From contig NZ_CP060140.1 in assembly GCF_022376295.1 (NCBI RefSeq), forward strand, positions 310,001-374,000: DNA of 64,000 nt, written 5' to 3'. Origin of the DNA: Nodularia sphaerocarpa UHCC 0038 (GTDB taxonomy: Bacteria > Cyanobacteriota > Cyanobacteriia > Cyanobacteriales > Nostocaceae). The notes under the pieces are model-generated. The model was not told the origin of the DNA and made no database searches. It was given only the letters and a program-made list of their open reading frames with translations. Shown here piece by piece: positions 17,896 through 27,761 of this stretch. How positions within the stretch are numbered: the first letter of the stretch is position 1; each line of letters starts with the position of its first letter. The translations under genes were made by a program, and so were the position numbers.

Positions 17896-18405
17896 TCACA
17901 TATCTAAAAACTCAATTTTGATTAGATCACCTTCTTGCAAATTTAATTCAGCAGCTCGTCCAGATCGCAGTTCAATTACCGTATCAATAGGAACATCAGG
18001 TCCATAGGTTGGGCAAGGTTCACTCTCGCAGGGAGGTGCAGAAGCTTGAATATACTTAATTACCCCATTTTGCAAAAACACCATATCCAAAGGAACTGGG
18101 ACATTTTTCATCCAAAAGTTGACCTGTTGTGCAGCAGGGAACTGGAATAACATCCCCCGATTATCTGGTAAAGCTGGACGATACATTAAACCCTTTGCTT
18201 GCTGTTCTGGTGTTTGTGCCACTTCTAATTGAATCCTAGTACCATTAGCTAGAATCGCCTCAGCAGTAATTGGGAGCATTTGACCAGCGAATGCTATGGT
18301 TTTGCTGCTGGGAATGGGTGTGGTAGAATTTGCTGTTGTTTCCATAGAACAGCCCATTAGTAAAACACTTAGCAGCATCGGGACTAAACTTAGCCAACGC
18401 ATCAT
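17896..18405 (-). CDS. DUF192 lipoprotein
   Basis: A 169-residue exported protein. The N-terminus is a lipoprotein signal ending in LLMGC (Cys19). The rest is a DUF192 domain with its hallmark features: VAQTPEQQAKGLMYRP, GMLFQF, VNFWMKNVPVPLDMVFL and the C-terminal AAELNLQEGDLI. A CESEPCP insert is seen. DUF192 proteins are small beta-barrel-like proteins of unknown biochemical function. Monocistronic; upstream 377 bp hold no gene. Confidence 0.9.
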   Translation of the reverse strand: MMRWLSLVPMLLSVLLMGCSMETTANSTTPIPSSKTIAFAGQMLPITAEAILANGTRIQLEVAQTPEQQAKGLMYRPALPDNRGMLFQFPAAQQVNFWMKNVPVPLDMVFLQNGVIKYIQASAPPCESEPCPTYGPDVPIDTVIELRSGRAAELNLQEGDLIKIEFLDM

Positions 18406-18782
18406 ATAATTATTGCTTTTGTCATTTAAATTTCGATTTTACAGAACTTCAGTCAAAAAGGACATGGAATTTAGTTGTTGTTTCAGTGACGGGGTTAACT
18501 GTTAATTGGTGATTTTACAGTCATGGCTAGGATGAATATTTCTACTTTGTAGCTGTAAGCAAATAGCAGTTGATCAGCTGATATACTTATGCAGGCGAGT
18601 AAAATGCTCAACCCCACAAAAGTTTTGTTTCTCCGCAATATGTAAAATCAATGTTGATCAGTTGAGTGGATAGCAGTGTCTCAAGTGAGATTTCCGAAAA
18701 ATTTCTAGTTTTTCAGAAAACGTTTATCCCTATAGTGAAGCTAAACATATTGAATTGTAGCTCCCAAGTTATGAGGTTATAG
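18406..18782. other. Divergent intergenic region
   Basis: About 380 bp between the DUF192 and CAP genes, which are transcribed away from each other. AT-rich with several short palindromes such as GTTGATCAGCTGAT near 18570; no gene or RNA recognised. Confidence 0.4.
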
Positions 18783-19385
18783 ATGGAAATTTTTAAAACA
18801 GGTATAGAGAATTTAGCACATAACAATATTCTCTCGCAGGTGGAAAAAGAAGTTTTAGCAGAAATGAACAAGGTAAGGATCTATCCTGCGGCATACCTCC
18901 CCATTCTGGAACACTGGAAACGGCAATTTCAAGGCACACAGGTGAGGATATCCGATAATCTTTATTTGCAAACTCAAGAAGGGGTGAAAGCAGTTGATGA
19001 GGCGATCGCATTTCTCCAGTCAGCTGATCCTGTGGCAGAATTAAGTATATCTCCGGGAATGTCTTTAGGTGCTAGAGATCACGTCCTAGATCAAGGTGCA
19101 AAAGGCAACACAGGTCATAATGGTAGTGATGGTAGTAACCCATTTACGCGCATCAACCGCTATGGAAAATGGCAAGTTACCGCCGGTGAAAACATCAGCT
19201 ATGGTTCCAGCACAGCCGAAGATATTATCATGCAGTTAATTATTGATGATGGCGTACCTTCGCGCGGTCATCGCCTCAATATTTTTAACCCCGCTTTTAA
19301 AGTCGCTGGCGTAGCTTTTGGGATTCACAGCAAATACAAGCAGATGTGCGTCATTACCTACGCTGGCGGATATACCGAGAAGTAA
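18783..19385 (+). CDS. CAP-domain (SCP/PR1-like) protein
   Basis: A 200-residue protein with a CAP domain. The pattern is typical of bacterial members: EMNKVRIYPAAY near the start, SLGARDHVLDQGAKGNTGHNGSDGS (cavity His), TAGENISYG (Glu), a PSRGHRLNIFNP block (cavity His) and VITYAGGY at the end. No signal peptide is seen, unusual for a family that is mostly secreted. A GAGGT ribosome-binding site precedes the ATG. The role could be extracellular adhesion or peptidase-like, not determinable here. Confidence 0.88.
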   Translation: MEIFKTGIENLAHNNILSQVEKEVLAEMNKVRIYPAAYLPILEHWKRQFQGTQVRISDNLYLQTQEGVKAVDEAIAFLQSADPVAELSISPGMSLGARDHVLDQGAKGNTGHNGSDGSNPFTRINRYGKWQVTAGENISYGSSTAEDIIMQLIIDDGVPSRGHRLNIFNPAFKVAGVAFGIHSKYKQMCVITYAGGYTEK

Positions 19386-19397
19386 AATGAAGTAGGT

Positions 19398-19527
19398 AGT
19401 AGGTCGGCGTAAATAAAGTTAACTAGCTAGGGTCGTCATTTGTCATTTGTCATTGGTCAGTAGTAAGGGTTTAAGTCCTGTTTACGAGTCGTAACATAGT
19501 TTGGTTTATTCATCCTTCCCTACTTAT
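19398..19527. repeat. Long direct repeat, copy 1
   Basis: About 130 bp (from AGTAGGTCGGCG to CCTACTTAT) that recurs at 24132-24268. The two copies differ mainly in the number of TCATTTG/TCATTGG heptamers in the middle. Copy 1 runs into the first two bases of the alpha/beta hydrolase start codon. Confidence 0.85.
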
Positions 19528-20380
19528 GTCATATATTTCGTCAACAGCTGCAAATCTCAACGTCTATATCCAAGGTGAAGGATTCCCGATTCTCGGCTTA
19601 CATGGTCATCCTGGTTCCGGTCGGAATCTTTCTGTATTTACTAATCACTTATCACAGCGTTACCAAACTTTCGCCCCAGATTTACGCGGCTATGGCAAAA
19701 GTCGCTGCAATGACAATTTTGCCATGTTAGACCATTTGACCGACTTAGAAGCGCTGCTAGACCGCTTAAAAATCGAAAAATGTCTGATATTAGGATGGTC
19801 ACTGGGTGGGATTTTAGCAATGGAAATGGCATTGCGACTACCACAACGGGTTACAGGTCTGATTTTGGTGGCGACAGCAGCCAGACCCCGTGGCAATCAT
19901 CCCCCTATTACTTGGCAGGATAATCTATATACTGGTATTGCCGGGATTTTAAATTATCTGCAACCGAGTTGGCAATGGAATATCGATACTTTTGGCAAGC
20001 GATCGCTCTTTCGTTATTTGATTCAACAACATACGCCCACAGCTTACAATTATATTGCCCAGGAAGCAGCACAGGCTTATTTACAAACCTCGTCTACAGC
20101 AACTCGCGCCCTGTATACTGCCTTGAAGTCTGGTTATAATCGACTCAATGATTTACAGCAAATTCACTGTCCTAGTTTGGTGCTGGCTGGAGAACAAGAC
20201 CGTCATATCACGGCTGAGTCGAGTTTAGAAACAGCGCGACATCTGAAAAATAACCAATACCATTGTTACCCCAATACCGCACATTTGTTCCCCTGGGAAA
20301 TTCCCCAACAGGTATTAAGTGATATTGATCATTGGTTGGAAGCTCATCCCCAGGTTACAAAATCTCCTCAAAGTTCGTAG
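19526..20380 (+). CDS. Alpha/beta hydrolase
   Basis: A 284-residue soluble hydrolase. It shows LHGHPGSG (oxyanion region), the nucleophile elbow LGWSLGG (Ser92), an acid in LVLAGEQDRHI and the catalytic His in NTAHLFPWE. No lid insertion or family-specific motif tells the substrate. The start codon lies at the very end of the 130-bp direct repeat and has no obvious ribosome-binding site, so expression signals come from repeat DNA. The last codons lie within a second repeat (20374-20404). Confidence 0.85.
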   Translation: MSYISSTAANLNVYIQGEGFPILGLHGHPGSGRNLSVFTNHLSQRYQTFAPDLRGYGKSRCNDNFAMLDHLTDLEALLDRLKIEKCLILGWSLGGILAMEMALRLPQRVTGLILVATAARPRGNHPPITWQDNLYTGIAGILNYLQPSWQWNIDTFGKRSLFRYLIQQHTPTAYNYIAQEAAQAYLQTSSTATRALYTALKSGYNRLNDLQQIHCPSLVLAGEQDRHITAESSLETARHLKNNQYHCYPNTAHLFPWEIPQQVLSDIDHWLEAHPQVTKSPQSS

Positions 20381-20443
20381 TTGGGCTTTAGCCCTTGTTT
20401 GTGCAAAGTTCGTTCGTAGTTGGGCTTTAGCCCTTGTTTGTGC
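20374..20443. repeat. Tandem 31-bp palindromic repeat pair plus related palindrome
   Basis: A 31-base unit (core GGGCTTTAGCCC) occurs at 20374-20404 and 20413-20443. The first overlaps the stop codon of the hydrolase gene. Just beyond, at 20467-20491, is a GGACTAAAGTCC palindrome that recurs at 24324-24348. These may act as terminator hairpins for the convergent hydrolase and treS genes. Confidence 0.75.
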
Positions 20444-20496
20444 GTATCACTTCAGCTACAAGAGATGAGAGGACTAAAGTCCTCACTACAAACTTT

Positions 20497-23400
20497 TCAT
20501 TTTGATTCCGATAATAATTGTAAAATCAATTGCAGAGGAATATCCACATAATCGGGACGATACCTCAGTTCATGTTCAAGCGCCTCAATAGCCTTTTCCA
20601 ACAGATACGCAAAAAGCAGTAATTGTAATTCCCCCTGCGTCCTTGGTAAAAAGTCATTTTCCCTAGCAGTCTCTAAATAAGAATTGCAGAAAGCCGCACT
20701 CACACAGGTATACCAAAACTGCGCCCATTGTTCCATCAGAGGCAGACTTTCAGCACGAATCATCCCAGTTTCTATTTCATAGCGCAAAGCTTGAGTCACA
20801 GCATAATTGAAGGATACCAGCATTCCGGCGACATCTCTTAAAGGCGATCGCTTGCGGCGGCGTTCACTCAAACTGCGCGCTGATTTACCTTCAAAATTAG
20901 TGATAATAAAGTCTTTGCCAGTGTACAGCAATTGCCCCAGATGATAGTCCCCATGATAACGAGTCCGCAAGGCAATAATTTTTTGATTTACAACTAACTG
21001 GAAACGTGCTAAAATATTTGCTTGGTTATTGAGAACATCTGCTGCTAATTCCTGAGTATGAGTTGGTAAAGATTCAGCTTGTTCTCTTAGCAATCGGAAA
21101 ACTCTCCCGGTAAGGTTGCGCGCATCTTGATATATAGAACGTTGGTAAAAGGATGAAAAAGGTTCTGGCGCAAAGTCAGGATTATCTGTATTTGTAGCCA
21201 AGGCTATATGCAGTTCAGCCGTACATTTACCCAACATTTCTGCATTGGGGAGGTAGGAATTGATGGTTTGGTTAGCTAAGTGGGGAATATCAGTCCTCTG
21301 TAAATCCAGTAGAGAACCTGATGGTATGGGAACTTCCGTAATATTTGCCTGTTCTGTGGTAACAAGGTCAAAATAATGACGCAGGCTATCCAGTGTGTAA
21401 TCCCAACCACTGCGAGGATCTAAAATTAACTCTTGTAATATACCTACAGTCATCGCTAAGGCAGAACTATCGCCAAATCTCTGAGGGCGACGATATTCTA
21501 AAGCCCCAGCCACAGGTAGAAAATGTTGCAAGCGTTTTTTCTCTCCCAAAAAACGCCGAATTTCTAAGTCTGGGTGCATACCTTCTTCCAATTTACGGAA
21601 GAGTTTTAAACACAGGCGTTCCCCATATACTATATAAGTATTGGTTTGTTCTTCTTCCTGAAGAATATTTGGCTCATCCTCGGTGTTCTCTGGGTGTAAC
21701 TGTGAGAATAAATCAGTCGTCGTGGTAAATAATTCTCCTGTTATCCCTTTATATATACTATGATCTGCTATCGCCTCTAACAATGCAGTCAGAAAATGCT
21801 TATCTGCTAAAGCATCAAATAAAATTCCCGCTTCTGGAGTCTCCCTTTGCACTTGCAGACGTGAGATGACAGCTTGGGGTATTTCTGACAACAGGTGCAT
21901 TGCTTGATTACCCGCCGCATAACCTAAAAATAATAGATAAGTTTCCCGGTTTCTGTCAATGTAATCTACCTGTAACCACACCATCTCGGCTAACTGCTGA
22001 TTGTAAGGTATGGCGATCGCTTCTATAATTTGTACTGATTGCAAACTTTGGTTTTTACCGCCAAACCATTTACAGGTATATAGATAATCCCGCAGTGTAG
22101 ATTCCAGAACCCCTTTTAAGTCCCGTTGTGAAATTACATTTTGCCACTGTTCATTCACAACCAGTGTGGGTAACTCCGCTTGGGGTTTCGGCGGTTGAGT
22201 TAAACTAGGTTTACGTTTGAGGACAAACCAGTAAAATCCGTAGGGGCTAAGACTGAGAAAATACGGCGATTCTCCAATGGTTGGGAACTCGGTGTAACCA
22301 AAAATTTCTACTGGTACTAATCCATTGAAGTCTGATAAATCTAACTCTGCTGTTTGCACATAATGAGATAAATTAGCGATTACTACTATATGTTCTTCGG
22401 CGTAGGTGCGACTGAAAGCAAAAACTTTGCGGTTATTGGGGTGTAATAATTCAAAGTTACCTTTACCCAAAGCCTGAAATCGGTTACGAGTCGCAATTAA
22501 CCGTTTCATCCAATACCAAAGAGAATTAAAGTTAGCCCGTTGTGCTTCAACATTCACTGCTTCATAGTGATATTCTGAGTCAATAATCACGGGTAAATGT
22601 AAGCGGTGGGGATTGGTGCGACTAAAACCAGCGTTACGATCAGAACTCCACTGCATGGGAGTCCTTACACCATTGCGATCGCCTAAATATACATTATCAC
22701 CCATGCCAATTTCATCACCATAATAAATTACCGGTGTTCCTGGCAGGGACAATAATAAACTATTAAGTAACTCAATTTGGCGGCGGTCATTGCCTAATAA
22801 TGGTGCTAATCGGCGGCGAATACCTAAATTCAATCTCATTACCGGGTCTTGGGCGTAAACCCGATACATAAAATCTCTGTCTTCATCTGTAACCATTTCT
22901 AAGGTTAATTCGTCATGGTTACGCAAAAATAACGCCCATTGACAGTTATCAGGAATATGGGGAGTTTGTTGGAGAATATCTACAATGGGAAAATTGTCTT
23001 CCATCTGTAGGGCGATAAACAAGCGCGGCATTAGGGGAAAATGAAAATTCATGTGACATTCATCACCATCCCCGTAATATTGGGCTGCATCCTCCGGCCA
23101 TTGATTCGCTTCAGCTAAAAGCATTTTTTGAGGATGTTTTGCGTCAATGTGCGATCGCATTTCTTTCAGGAAAGCATGAGTTTCCGGTAGATTTTCGCAG
23201 TTCGTCCCTTCCCGTTCATACAAATACGGCACAGCATCCATGCGTAATCCATCTACACCCATTTCTAACCAAAAATCTAAAACATCAAATACCGCTTTTC
23301 TAACCAAAGGATTATCATAGTTTAAATCTGGCTGATGAAAGTAAAAACGATGCCAATAATAAGCTTTGGCGACTGCATCCCAAGCCCAATTAGAGGTTTC

Positions 23401-23859
23401 AAAATCTTGGAAAATAATTCGCGCTTCTGCATATTTTTCCGGCGTATCACTCCAAACATAAAAATCACGTTCCTGACTACCTTTAGGGGCGCGCCGTGCG
23501 CGTTGAAACCAAGGATGTTGATCAGATGTATGGTTAATAATTAACTCAATAATTACCCTGATATCGCGCTGATGAGCCGCAATTAATAAGTTATTAAAGT
23601 CTTCTAATGTGCCGTAAATGGGGTTAATGCTGGTATAATCAGCAATATCATAACCATCATCTTTTAGTGGTGAAGGGAAAAATGGTAGTAACCAAATGGC
23701 AGTAATTCCTAAGTCTTGCAAATAATCAAGTTTTTCTATCAGTCCCCGCAAATCACCAACGCCATCACCATTACTGTCCGCAAATGCGCGAATAGGTACT
23801 TCGTAAATAATCGCATTTTTAAACCATAATGGATCATCTTTTAACATGATATTTGACAT
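20497..23859 (-). CDS. treS: Maltose alpha-D-glucosyltransferase (trehalose synthase) fused to maltokinase
   Basis: A 1120-residue bifunctional enzyme. Residues about 1-545 are a GH13 trehalose synthase: YEVPIRAFADSNGDGVGD, DGLRMDAVPYLYEREG (nucleophile Asp), LLAEANQWPEDAA (acid-base Glu) and FLRNHDELTLEMV (transition-state Asp). It interconverts maltose and trehalose. Residues about 575-1110 are a maltokinase of the Pep2/Mak type (WFGGKNQSL, YGERLCLKLFR, HGDYHLGQLLYTGKDFIITNFEG), making maltose 1-phosphate, the donor for GlgE. In the kinase the usual Asp of IDFEG is Asn-Phe-Glu-Gly here (ITNFEG), worth checking. No glgE is in this window. Flanked by two long direct repeats. Confidence 0.93.
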   Translation of the reverse strand: MSNIMLKDDPLWFKNAIIYEVPIRAFADSNGDGVGDLRGLIEKLDYLQDLGITAIWLLPFFPSPLKDDGYDIADYTSINPIYGTLEDFNNLLIAAHQRDIRVIIELIINHTSDQHPWFQRARRAPKGSQERDFYVWSDTPEKYAEARIIFQDFETSNWAWDAVAKAYYWHRFYFHQPDLNYDNPLVRKAVFDVLDFWLEMGVDGLRMDAVPYLYEREGTNCENLPETHAFLKEMRSHIDAKHPQKMLLAEANQWPEDAAQYYGDGDECHMNFHFPLMPRLFIALQMEDNFPIVDILQQTPHIPDNCQWALFLRNHDELTLEMVTDEDRDFMYRVYAQDPVMRLNLGIRRRLAPLLGNDRRQIELLNSLLLSLPGTPVIYYGDEIGMGDNVYLGDRNGVRTPMQWSSDRNAGFSRTNPHRLHLPVIIDSEYHYEAVNVEAQRANFNSLWYWMKRLIATRNRFQALGKGNFELLHPNNRKVFAFSRTYAEEHIVVIANLSHYVQTAELDLSDFNGLVPVEIFGYTEFPTIGESPYFLSLSPYGFYWFVLKRKPSLTQPPKPQAELPTLVVNEQWQNVISQRDLKGVLESTLRDYLYTCKWFGGKNQSLQSVQIIEAIAIPYNQQLAEMVWLQVDYIDRNRETYLLFLGYAAGNQAMHLLSEIPQAVISRLQVQRETPEAGILFDALADKHFLTALLEAIADHSIYKGITGELFTTTTDLFSQLHPENTEDEPNILQEEEQTNTYIVYGERLCLKLFRKLEEGMHPDLEIRRFLGEKKRLQHFLPVAGALEYRRPQRFGDSSALAMTVGILQELILDPRSGWDYTLDSLRHYFDLVTTEQANITEVPIPSGSLLDLQRTDIPHLANQTINSYLPNAEMLGKCTAELHIALATNTDNPDFAPEPFSSFYQRSIYQDARNLTGRVFRLLREQAESLPTHTQELAADVLNNQANILARFQLVVNQKIIALRTRYHGDYHLGQLLYTGKDFIITNFEGKSARSLSERRRKRSPLRDVAGMLVSFNYAVTQALRYEIETGMIRAESLPLMEQWAQFWYTCVSAAFCNSYLETARENDFLPRTQGELQLLLFAYLLEKAIEALEHELRYRPDYVDIPLQLILQLLSESK

Positions 23860-23898
23860 TTCTCTATTTTAACTTAGAGGTTTTTATAGTCAAAACTG

Positions 23899-24034
23899 TG
23901 ATAGCTTTTCCTAGTCTGCTGAAGTACGAATTTATCTGTGTTTATCTGTGTAGCCTACGGCAAGCCTATATCTGTGGTCAAATAAATCTTGTAGTACCTA
24001 TTCAGGCGGGAATTGCTATATTAGCTACTTTATG
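23899..24034. repeat. Dispersed repeat family C, copy 1
   Basis: Starts TGATAGCTTTTCCTAGTCT, continues with TATCTGTG tandem pieces and TCTTGTAGTAC, and ends in an AT-rich tail. Related copies are at 44979-45108 and 47392-47462 on either side of the chemoreceptor gene. Confidence 0.7.
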
Positions 24035-24131
24035 CAGCAATGTCTTTATCTTACAAAATAGCCAAAATTATCACTTTGTCCATCTAACAGAAGTAAGATG
24101 AATCAGTCATTTGAGGGAATAAATTAAATTA

Positions 24132-24268
24132 AGTAGGTCGGCGTAAATAAAGTTAACTAGCTAGGGTCGTCATTTGTCATTGGTCATTGGTCATTGGTCA
24201 TTAGTAAGGGTTTAGATCCTGTTTACGAGTCGTAACATAGTTTGGTTTATTCATCCTTCCCTACTTAT
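24132..24268. repeat. Long direct repeat, copy 2
   Basis: About 137 bp, nearly identical to 19398-19527. It has extra TCATTGG heptamers. No gene starts at its right edge, unlike copy 1. Confidence 0.85.
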
Positions 24269-24617
24269 CTTCAGTAACGTGAAGTGATTTGAATTGAGTT
24301 CGTGGTGAAGTTTCCCTTGTCTGGAGAGGACTAAAGTCCTCACTACAAGCTGGCAAGTTATCAACTTTAGTGTAACAATTATAGTAAATGCTCAATTGGG
24401 TACGTAGGCAAGCATAAATTTAACTGTGTTATGCAAGTAAAATTATCAATTTTGTCGTCAACACTGGAGACAATAATAGGTTGCCTAAAAATAAGTGAAA
24501 TACCACACAGGAGCAGACAATTGAAGTATAAATATAAACGTCATATTTCTCATGCACAGTGTCGATTAGAACAGAAGCTAGACAGTTCGATTAATTACGA
24601 ATATCAATATTAGAAAT

Positions 24618-27600
24618 ATGCCAGCAGTATCGGAATTTTTACATAATCTTTTATCTTCTGAGAATTATATACCGCATGGGCATTGCTATCTTTGGCAAAG
24701 GCCTCTGGTGGGGTTACATTTGATCAGTGATGCACTGATAGCGATCGCCTATTTCTCCATCCCAGTCATGTTGATTTACTTTGTCCGTAAGCGGGCTGAT
24801 ATTCCCTTTTCTAAGGTATTTGTTTTATTTGGCGCATTTATTATCCTCTGTGGTACGGGACATCTGCTGGATATTTGGACATTATGGCATCCAGATTACT
24901 GGGTATCAGGCATTGTCAGAGCGCTCACGGCTTTAGTGTCTTGTTATACGGCATCACAACTGATGCAACTTTTGCCGCAATTTCTGTCGATGCGATCGCC
25001 AGAACAGCTAGAAGCCATCAACCAAGAATTAGAAAGGCAAATAGCCAAACGAAAACGCACCGAAGAAACCCTAGAAATGATTGTTACAGGTACGGCTTCT
25101 GTGACTGGTAATGATTTTTTTCCCGCCCTAGTCGAAAATCTAGCAACAGCATTAGATGTCAGTTATGCGGTGGTTTTTCAAACCATAGATAACTCATTAG
25201 AAAAGTTACAGAGTATTAATTTTTGGCACACAGATCATCTGGGAGAGAACTTTGAATATGAATTAGTTAACACTCCCTGCAAAGATGTTGTTCAAAAAAA
25301 TATGCTTTGTGCTTATCCCGATGGATTGCAAGAGATTTTCCCCAATAACCAATTCCTAGAGGATTTGGGCGCAGTCAGTTATATCGGGGTTCCTTTGGTG
25401 GATATTAATCACCAAGTCATCGGTAATCTGTGTATTGTAGATGTTAAACCTCTAGAAACAAGCGATCGCATCAAAACACTTTTACAAGTATTTGCAGCAC
25501 GGGCTTCCGCAGAACTACAACGCAAATGGGCAGAAGAAGAAAAAAATCGTGCTTACGAAGAACTAGAATTTCGAGTCGAAGAGCGCACAGTGGAACTTGT
25601 AGAAGTTAATCACTCCCTAGAAATCGAAATTCAAGAAAGAATTGCCAAAGAAGCAGCAATTAGGGTGATGGCAGAACGGGAAAAAGCCACCAGCCATATC
25701 ATCCAGCAAATGCGTCAAAGTTTGAATCTAGAATCGATTTTTCAGGCTACCACTGCCGAATTACGCCAAGCTGTAGAAAGCGATCGCGTCTTGATTTATC
25801 GTTTTGAACCCGATTGGAGTGGCGAGTTAGTCGCCGAAACGGTTTCTCAACCTTGGTATCCTATGCTTTCAGCACAAGGCAAAAATAGTAAACTAACTGA
25901 AGTTTCTGTGGATCAAAACAGTTGTGTGATTACGCAACTAAATGATTCAGAAAACTTAATCCGCGATACGTATTTGCAAGAAAATGCTGGCGGAATATAT
26001 CAGCAAAAACAGAACTATTGCTGTGTTAATGACATCTACAAAGCCGGATTTGACACCTGTTATCTTGAGCTTTTAGAACAATTACAAGCACGTGCTTATG
26101 TTATTGCTCCCATCTTTTGTGGTACTAAACTTTGGGGCTTGTTGGCAGTTTACCAAAACGGCAACCCGCGAGAATGGCAAAAGCCAGAAATTCAGATTGT
26201 CACTCAAATTAGCAGTCAACTTGGGGTAGCCGTGCAACAAGCCGAATTATTTGCCCAAACCCAGGAACAAGCACAGGAACTCAAACGAGCTAAAGAAGTT
26301 GCTGATGCCGCTAGTCTGGCTAAAAGTGAGTTTTTGGCAAATATGAGCCATGAACTGCGAACTCCACTCAACGCCATTTTGGGTTTTACCCAGTTGATGC
26401 AGCGAGATCAAACCTTATCCTCAGAACATCAGAGGTATACAGAAATCATTAACCAAAGTGGTGAACATCTACTGGGGCTAATTAATGATGTCCTGGAAAT
26501 GTCCAAGATAGAAGCAGGACGGCTAACATTATATCAATTAGAATTTAATCTACATAATTTAATTCATAGCATAGCAGCAATGCTGCAACCCAAAGCTTTA
26601 TCTAAAGGCATAAAACTAATTTGTGAGTGTGATGCCACTGTACCCCAATACATCAAAACCGATGAAAACAAACTGCGTCAAATTCTGATTAATTTATTGG
26701 GTAATGCCATCAAATTTACTCAAAAAGGACAGGTAACTCTGCGAGCTAGCTGTGAAGAATTAGCAGAAACTGCTAACTCAGAATTTTTTATGCCATACCG
26801 TTTATTTTTTGAAATTGAAGATTCTGGAACAGGGATAGCCTCAGAAGAAATTGAACATTTATTTCAAGCTTTTCAGCAAACACGCTCAGGACGACTATCG
26901 AAAGAAGGAACAGGTTTAGGATTGAGGATTAGTCAAAAATTTGTGCAATTAATGGGCGGTGAAATTACTGTTGAAAGTGAATTAGGTAAAGGCAGTTGTT
27001 TCAGGTTTTCTATCCAGGCTGATTTGCCCGAAGCCGTTGTTATTGAGCAATTATCTTCTTCCGTTCTTGATGTAGTCAGTATTGCTCCAGGACAAACAAA
27101 ATATCGCATTTTGATTGCCGAAGATAATCAGGCTAATCGTTTGCTATTGAGTAACATTTTAAGCCGTTTGGGTTTAGCAGTAGAAGAAGCAGAAAACGGG
27201 GAACAGGCGATCGCACTTTGGCAAGAATGGCAACCTCACCTCATCTTTATGGATATGCAGATGCCGATAATTGATGGTTATCAAGCCGCGCGGCAAATTC
27301 GTAACTTAGCACAAACATTAGAAAATCAAAATCAGCAAATTACCCCGACAAAAATTATCGCCCTCACAGCCAGCGCTTTTACAGAACAGAGGCAAGAATG
27401 TTTAAACGCAGGTTGTGATGATTTTGTCAGCAAACCATTTCTTTGGGAAGAAATTTTAGAAATTCTAGCCAAACATCTCCAGATAGAATACATCTATGAA
27501 ACCACTGCTACAAGTGAGATTTCCCCCTCAGATGATTTTGTTCTTGATCCTGCTGCTTTAGCGATAATGCCCGTTAGTTGGATTTCCCAATTACACTTGG

Positions 27601-27761
27601 CTGCTGCTCAAGGCAATGATAGCAGTAGTCTCCATATCCTCGCTAAAATTCCTTCTGAACACACAGGGTTAATTTCAGCTTTAACTCAATTAATTGAAAC
27701 CTATCAGTTTGATAAAATTATCGCCCTCACTCAAACATTTAATTTATCATCAAAACCATGA
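24618..27761 (+). CDS. Ethylene-receptor-like hybrid histidine kinase
   Basis: A 1047-residue membrane sensor kinase. Residues about 34-112 hold three membrane helices that match the plant ETR1 ethylene-binding domain: Asp38, Tyr45, Cys78 and His82 align at a constant offset with ETR1 Asp25, Tyr32, Cys65 and His69 (segment FIILCGTGHLLDIWTL). A GAF domain (about 160-300), a coiled coil, and a second phytochrome-type GAF (about 365-545) follow. That GAF has Cys in GFDTCYLELLE, where bilin-binding GAFs carry the chromophore Cys. Then come HisKA (His578 in MSHELRTPLN), an ATPase domain (NLLGNAIKFT), a receiver (Asp879 in MDMQMP) and an Hpt-like tail. It resembles Synechocystis SynEtr1. It overlaps the next gene by 4 bp. 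Confidence 0.9.
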   Translation: MPAVSEFLHNLLSSENYIPHGHCYLWQRPLVGLHLISDALIAIAYFSIPVMLIYFVRKRADIPFSKVFVLFGAFIILCGTGHLLDIWTLWHPDYWVSGIVRALTALVSCYTASQLMQLLPQFLSMRSPEQLEAINQELERQIAKRKRTEETLEMIVTGTASVTGNDFFPALVENLATALDVSYAVVFQTIDNSLEKLQSINFWHTDHLGENFEYELVNTPCKDVVQKNMLCAYPDGLQEIFPNNQFLEDLGAVSYIGVPLVDINHQVIGNLCIVDVKPLETSDRIKTLLQVFAARASAELQRKWAEEEKNRAYEELEFRVEERTVELVEVNHSLEIEIQERIAKEAAIRVMAEREKATSHIIQQMRQSLNLESIFQATTAELRQAVESDRVLIYRFEPDWSGELVAETVSQPWYPMLSAQGKNSKLTEVSVDQNSCVITQLNDSENLIRDTYLQENAGGIYQQKQNYCCVNDIYKAGFDTCYLELLEQLQARAYVIAPIFCGTKLWGLLAVYQNGNPREWQKPEIQIVTQISSQLGVAVQQAELFAQTQEQAQELKRAKEVADAASLAKSEFLANMSHELRTPLNAILGFTQLMQRDQTLSSEHQRYTEIINQSGEHLLGLINDVLEMSKIEAGRLTLYQLEFNLHNLIHSIAAMLQPKALSKGIKLICECDATVPQYIKTDENKLRQILINLLGNAIKFTQKGQVTLRASCEELAETANSEFFMPYRLFFEIEDSGTGIASEEIEHLFQAFQQTRSGRLSKEGTGLGLRISQKFVQLMGGEITVESELGKGSCFRFSIQADLPEAVVIEQLSSSVLDVVSIAPGQTKYRILIAEDNQANRLLLSNILSRLGLAVEEAENGEQAIALWQEWQPHLIFMDMQMPIIDGYQAARQIRNLAQTLENQNQQITPTKIIALTASAFTEQRQECLNAGCDDFVSKPFLWEEILEILAKHLQIEYIYETTATSEISPSDDFVLDPAALAIMPVSWISQLHLAAAQGNDSSSLHILAKIPSEHTGLISALTQLIETYQFDKIIALTQTFNLSSKP

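Larger units (their letters stand above)
23860..24617. other. Repeat-rich intergenic region
   Basis: About 760 bp without a convincing gene. It contains a dispersed-repeat copy (23899-24034), the second 130-bp direct repeat (24132-24268) and a GGACTAAAGTCC palindrome (24324-24348). Short open frames here are not supported. Confidence 0.6.

Noticed and set aside
23853..24101. 82-residue + strand frame
   Set aside because: It lies in dispersed repeat family C, overlaps the treS start and has no ribosome-binding site or recognisable family.
24431..24613. 60-residue + strand frame just before the ethylene-receptor-like kinase
   Set aside because: No ribosome-binding site, no conserved pattern; more likely the leader of the kinase gene.
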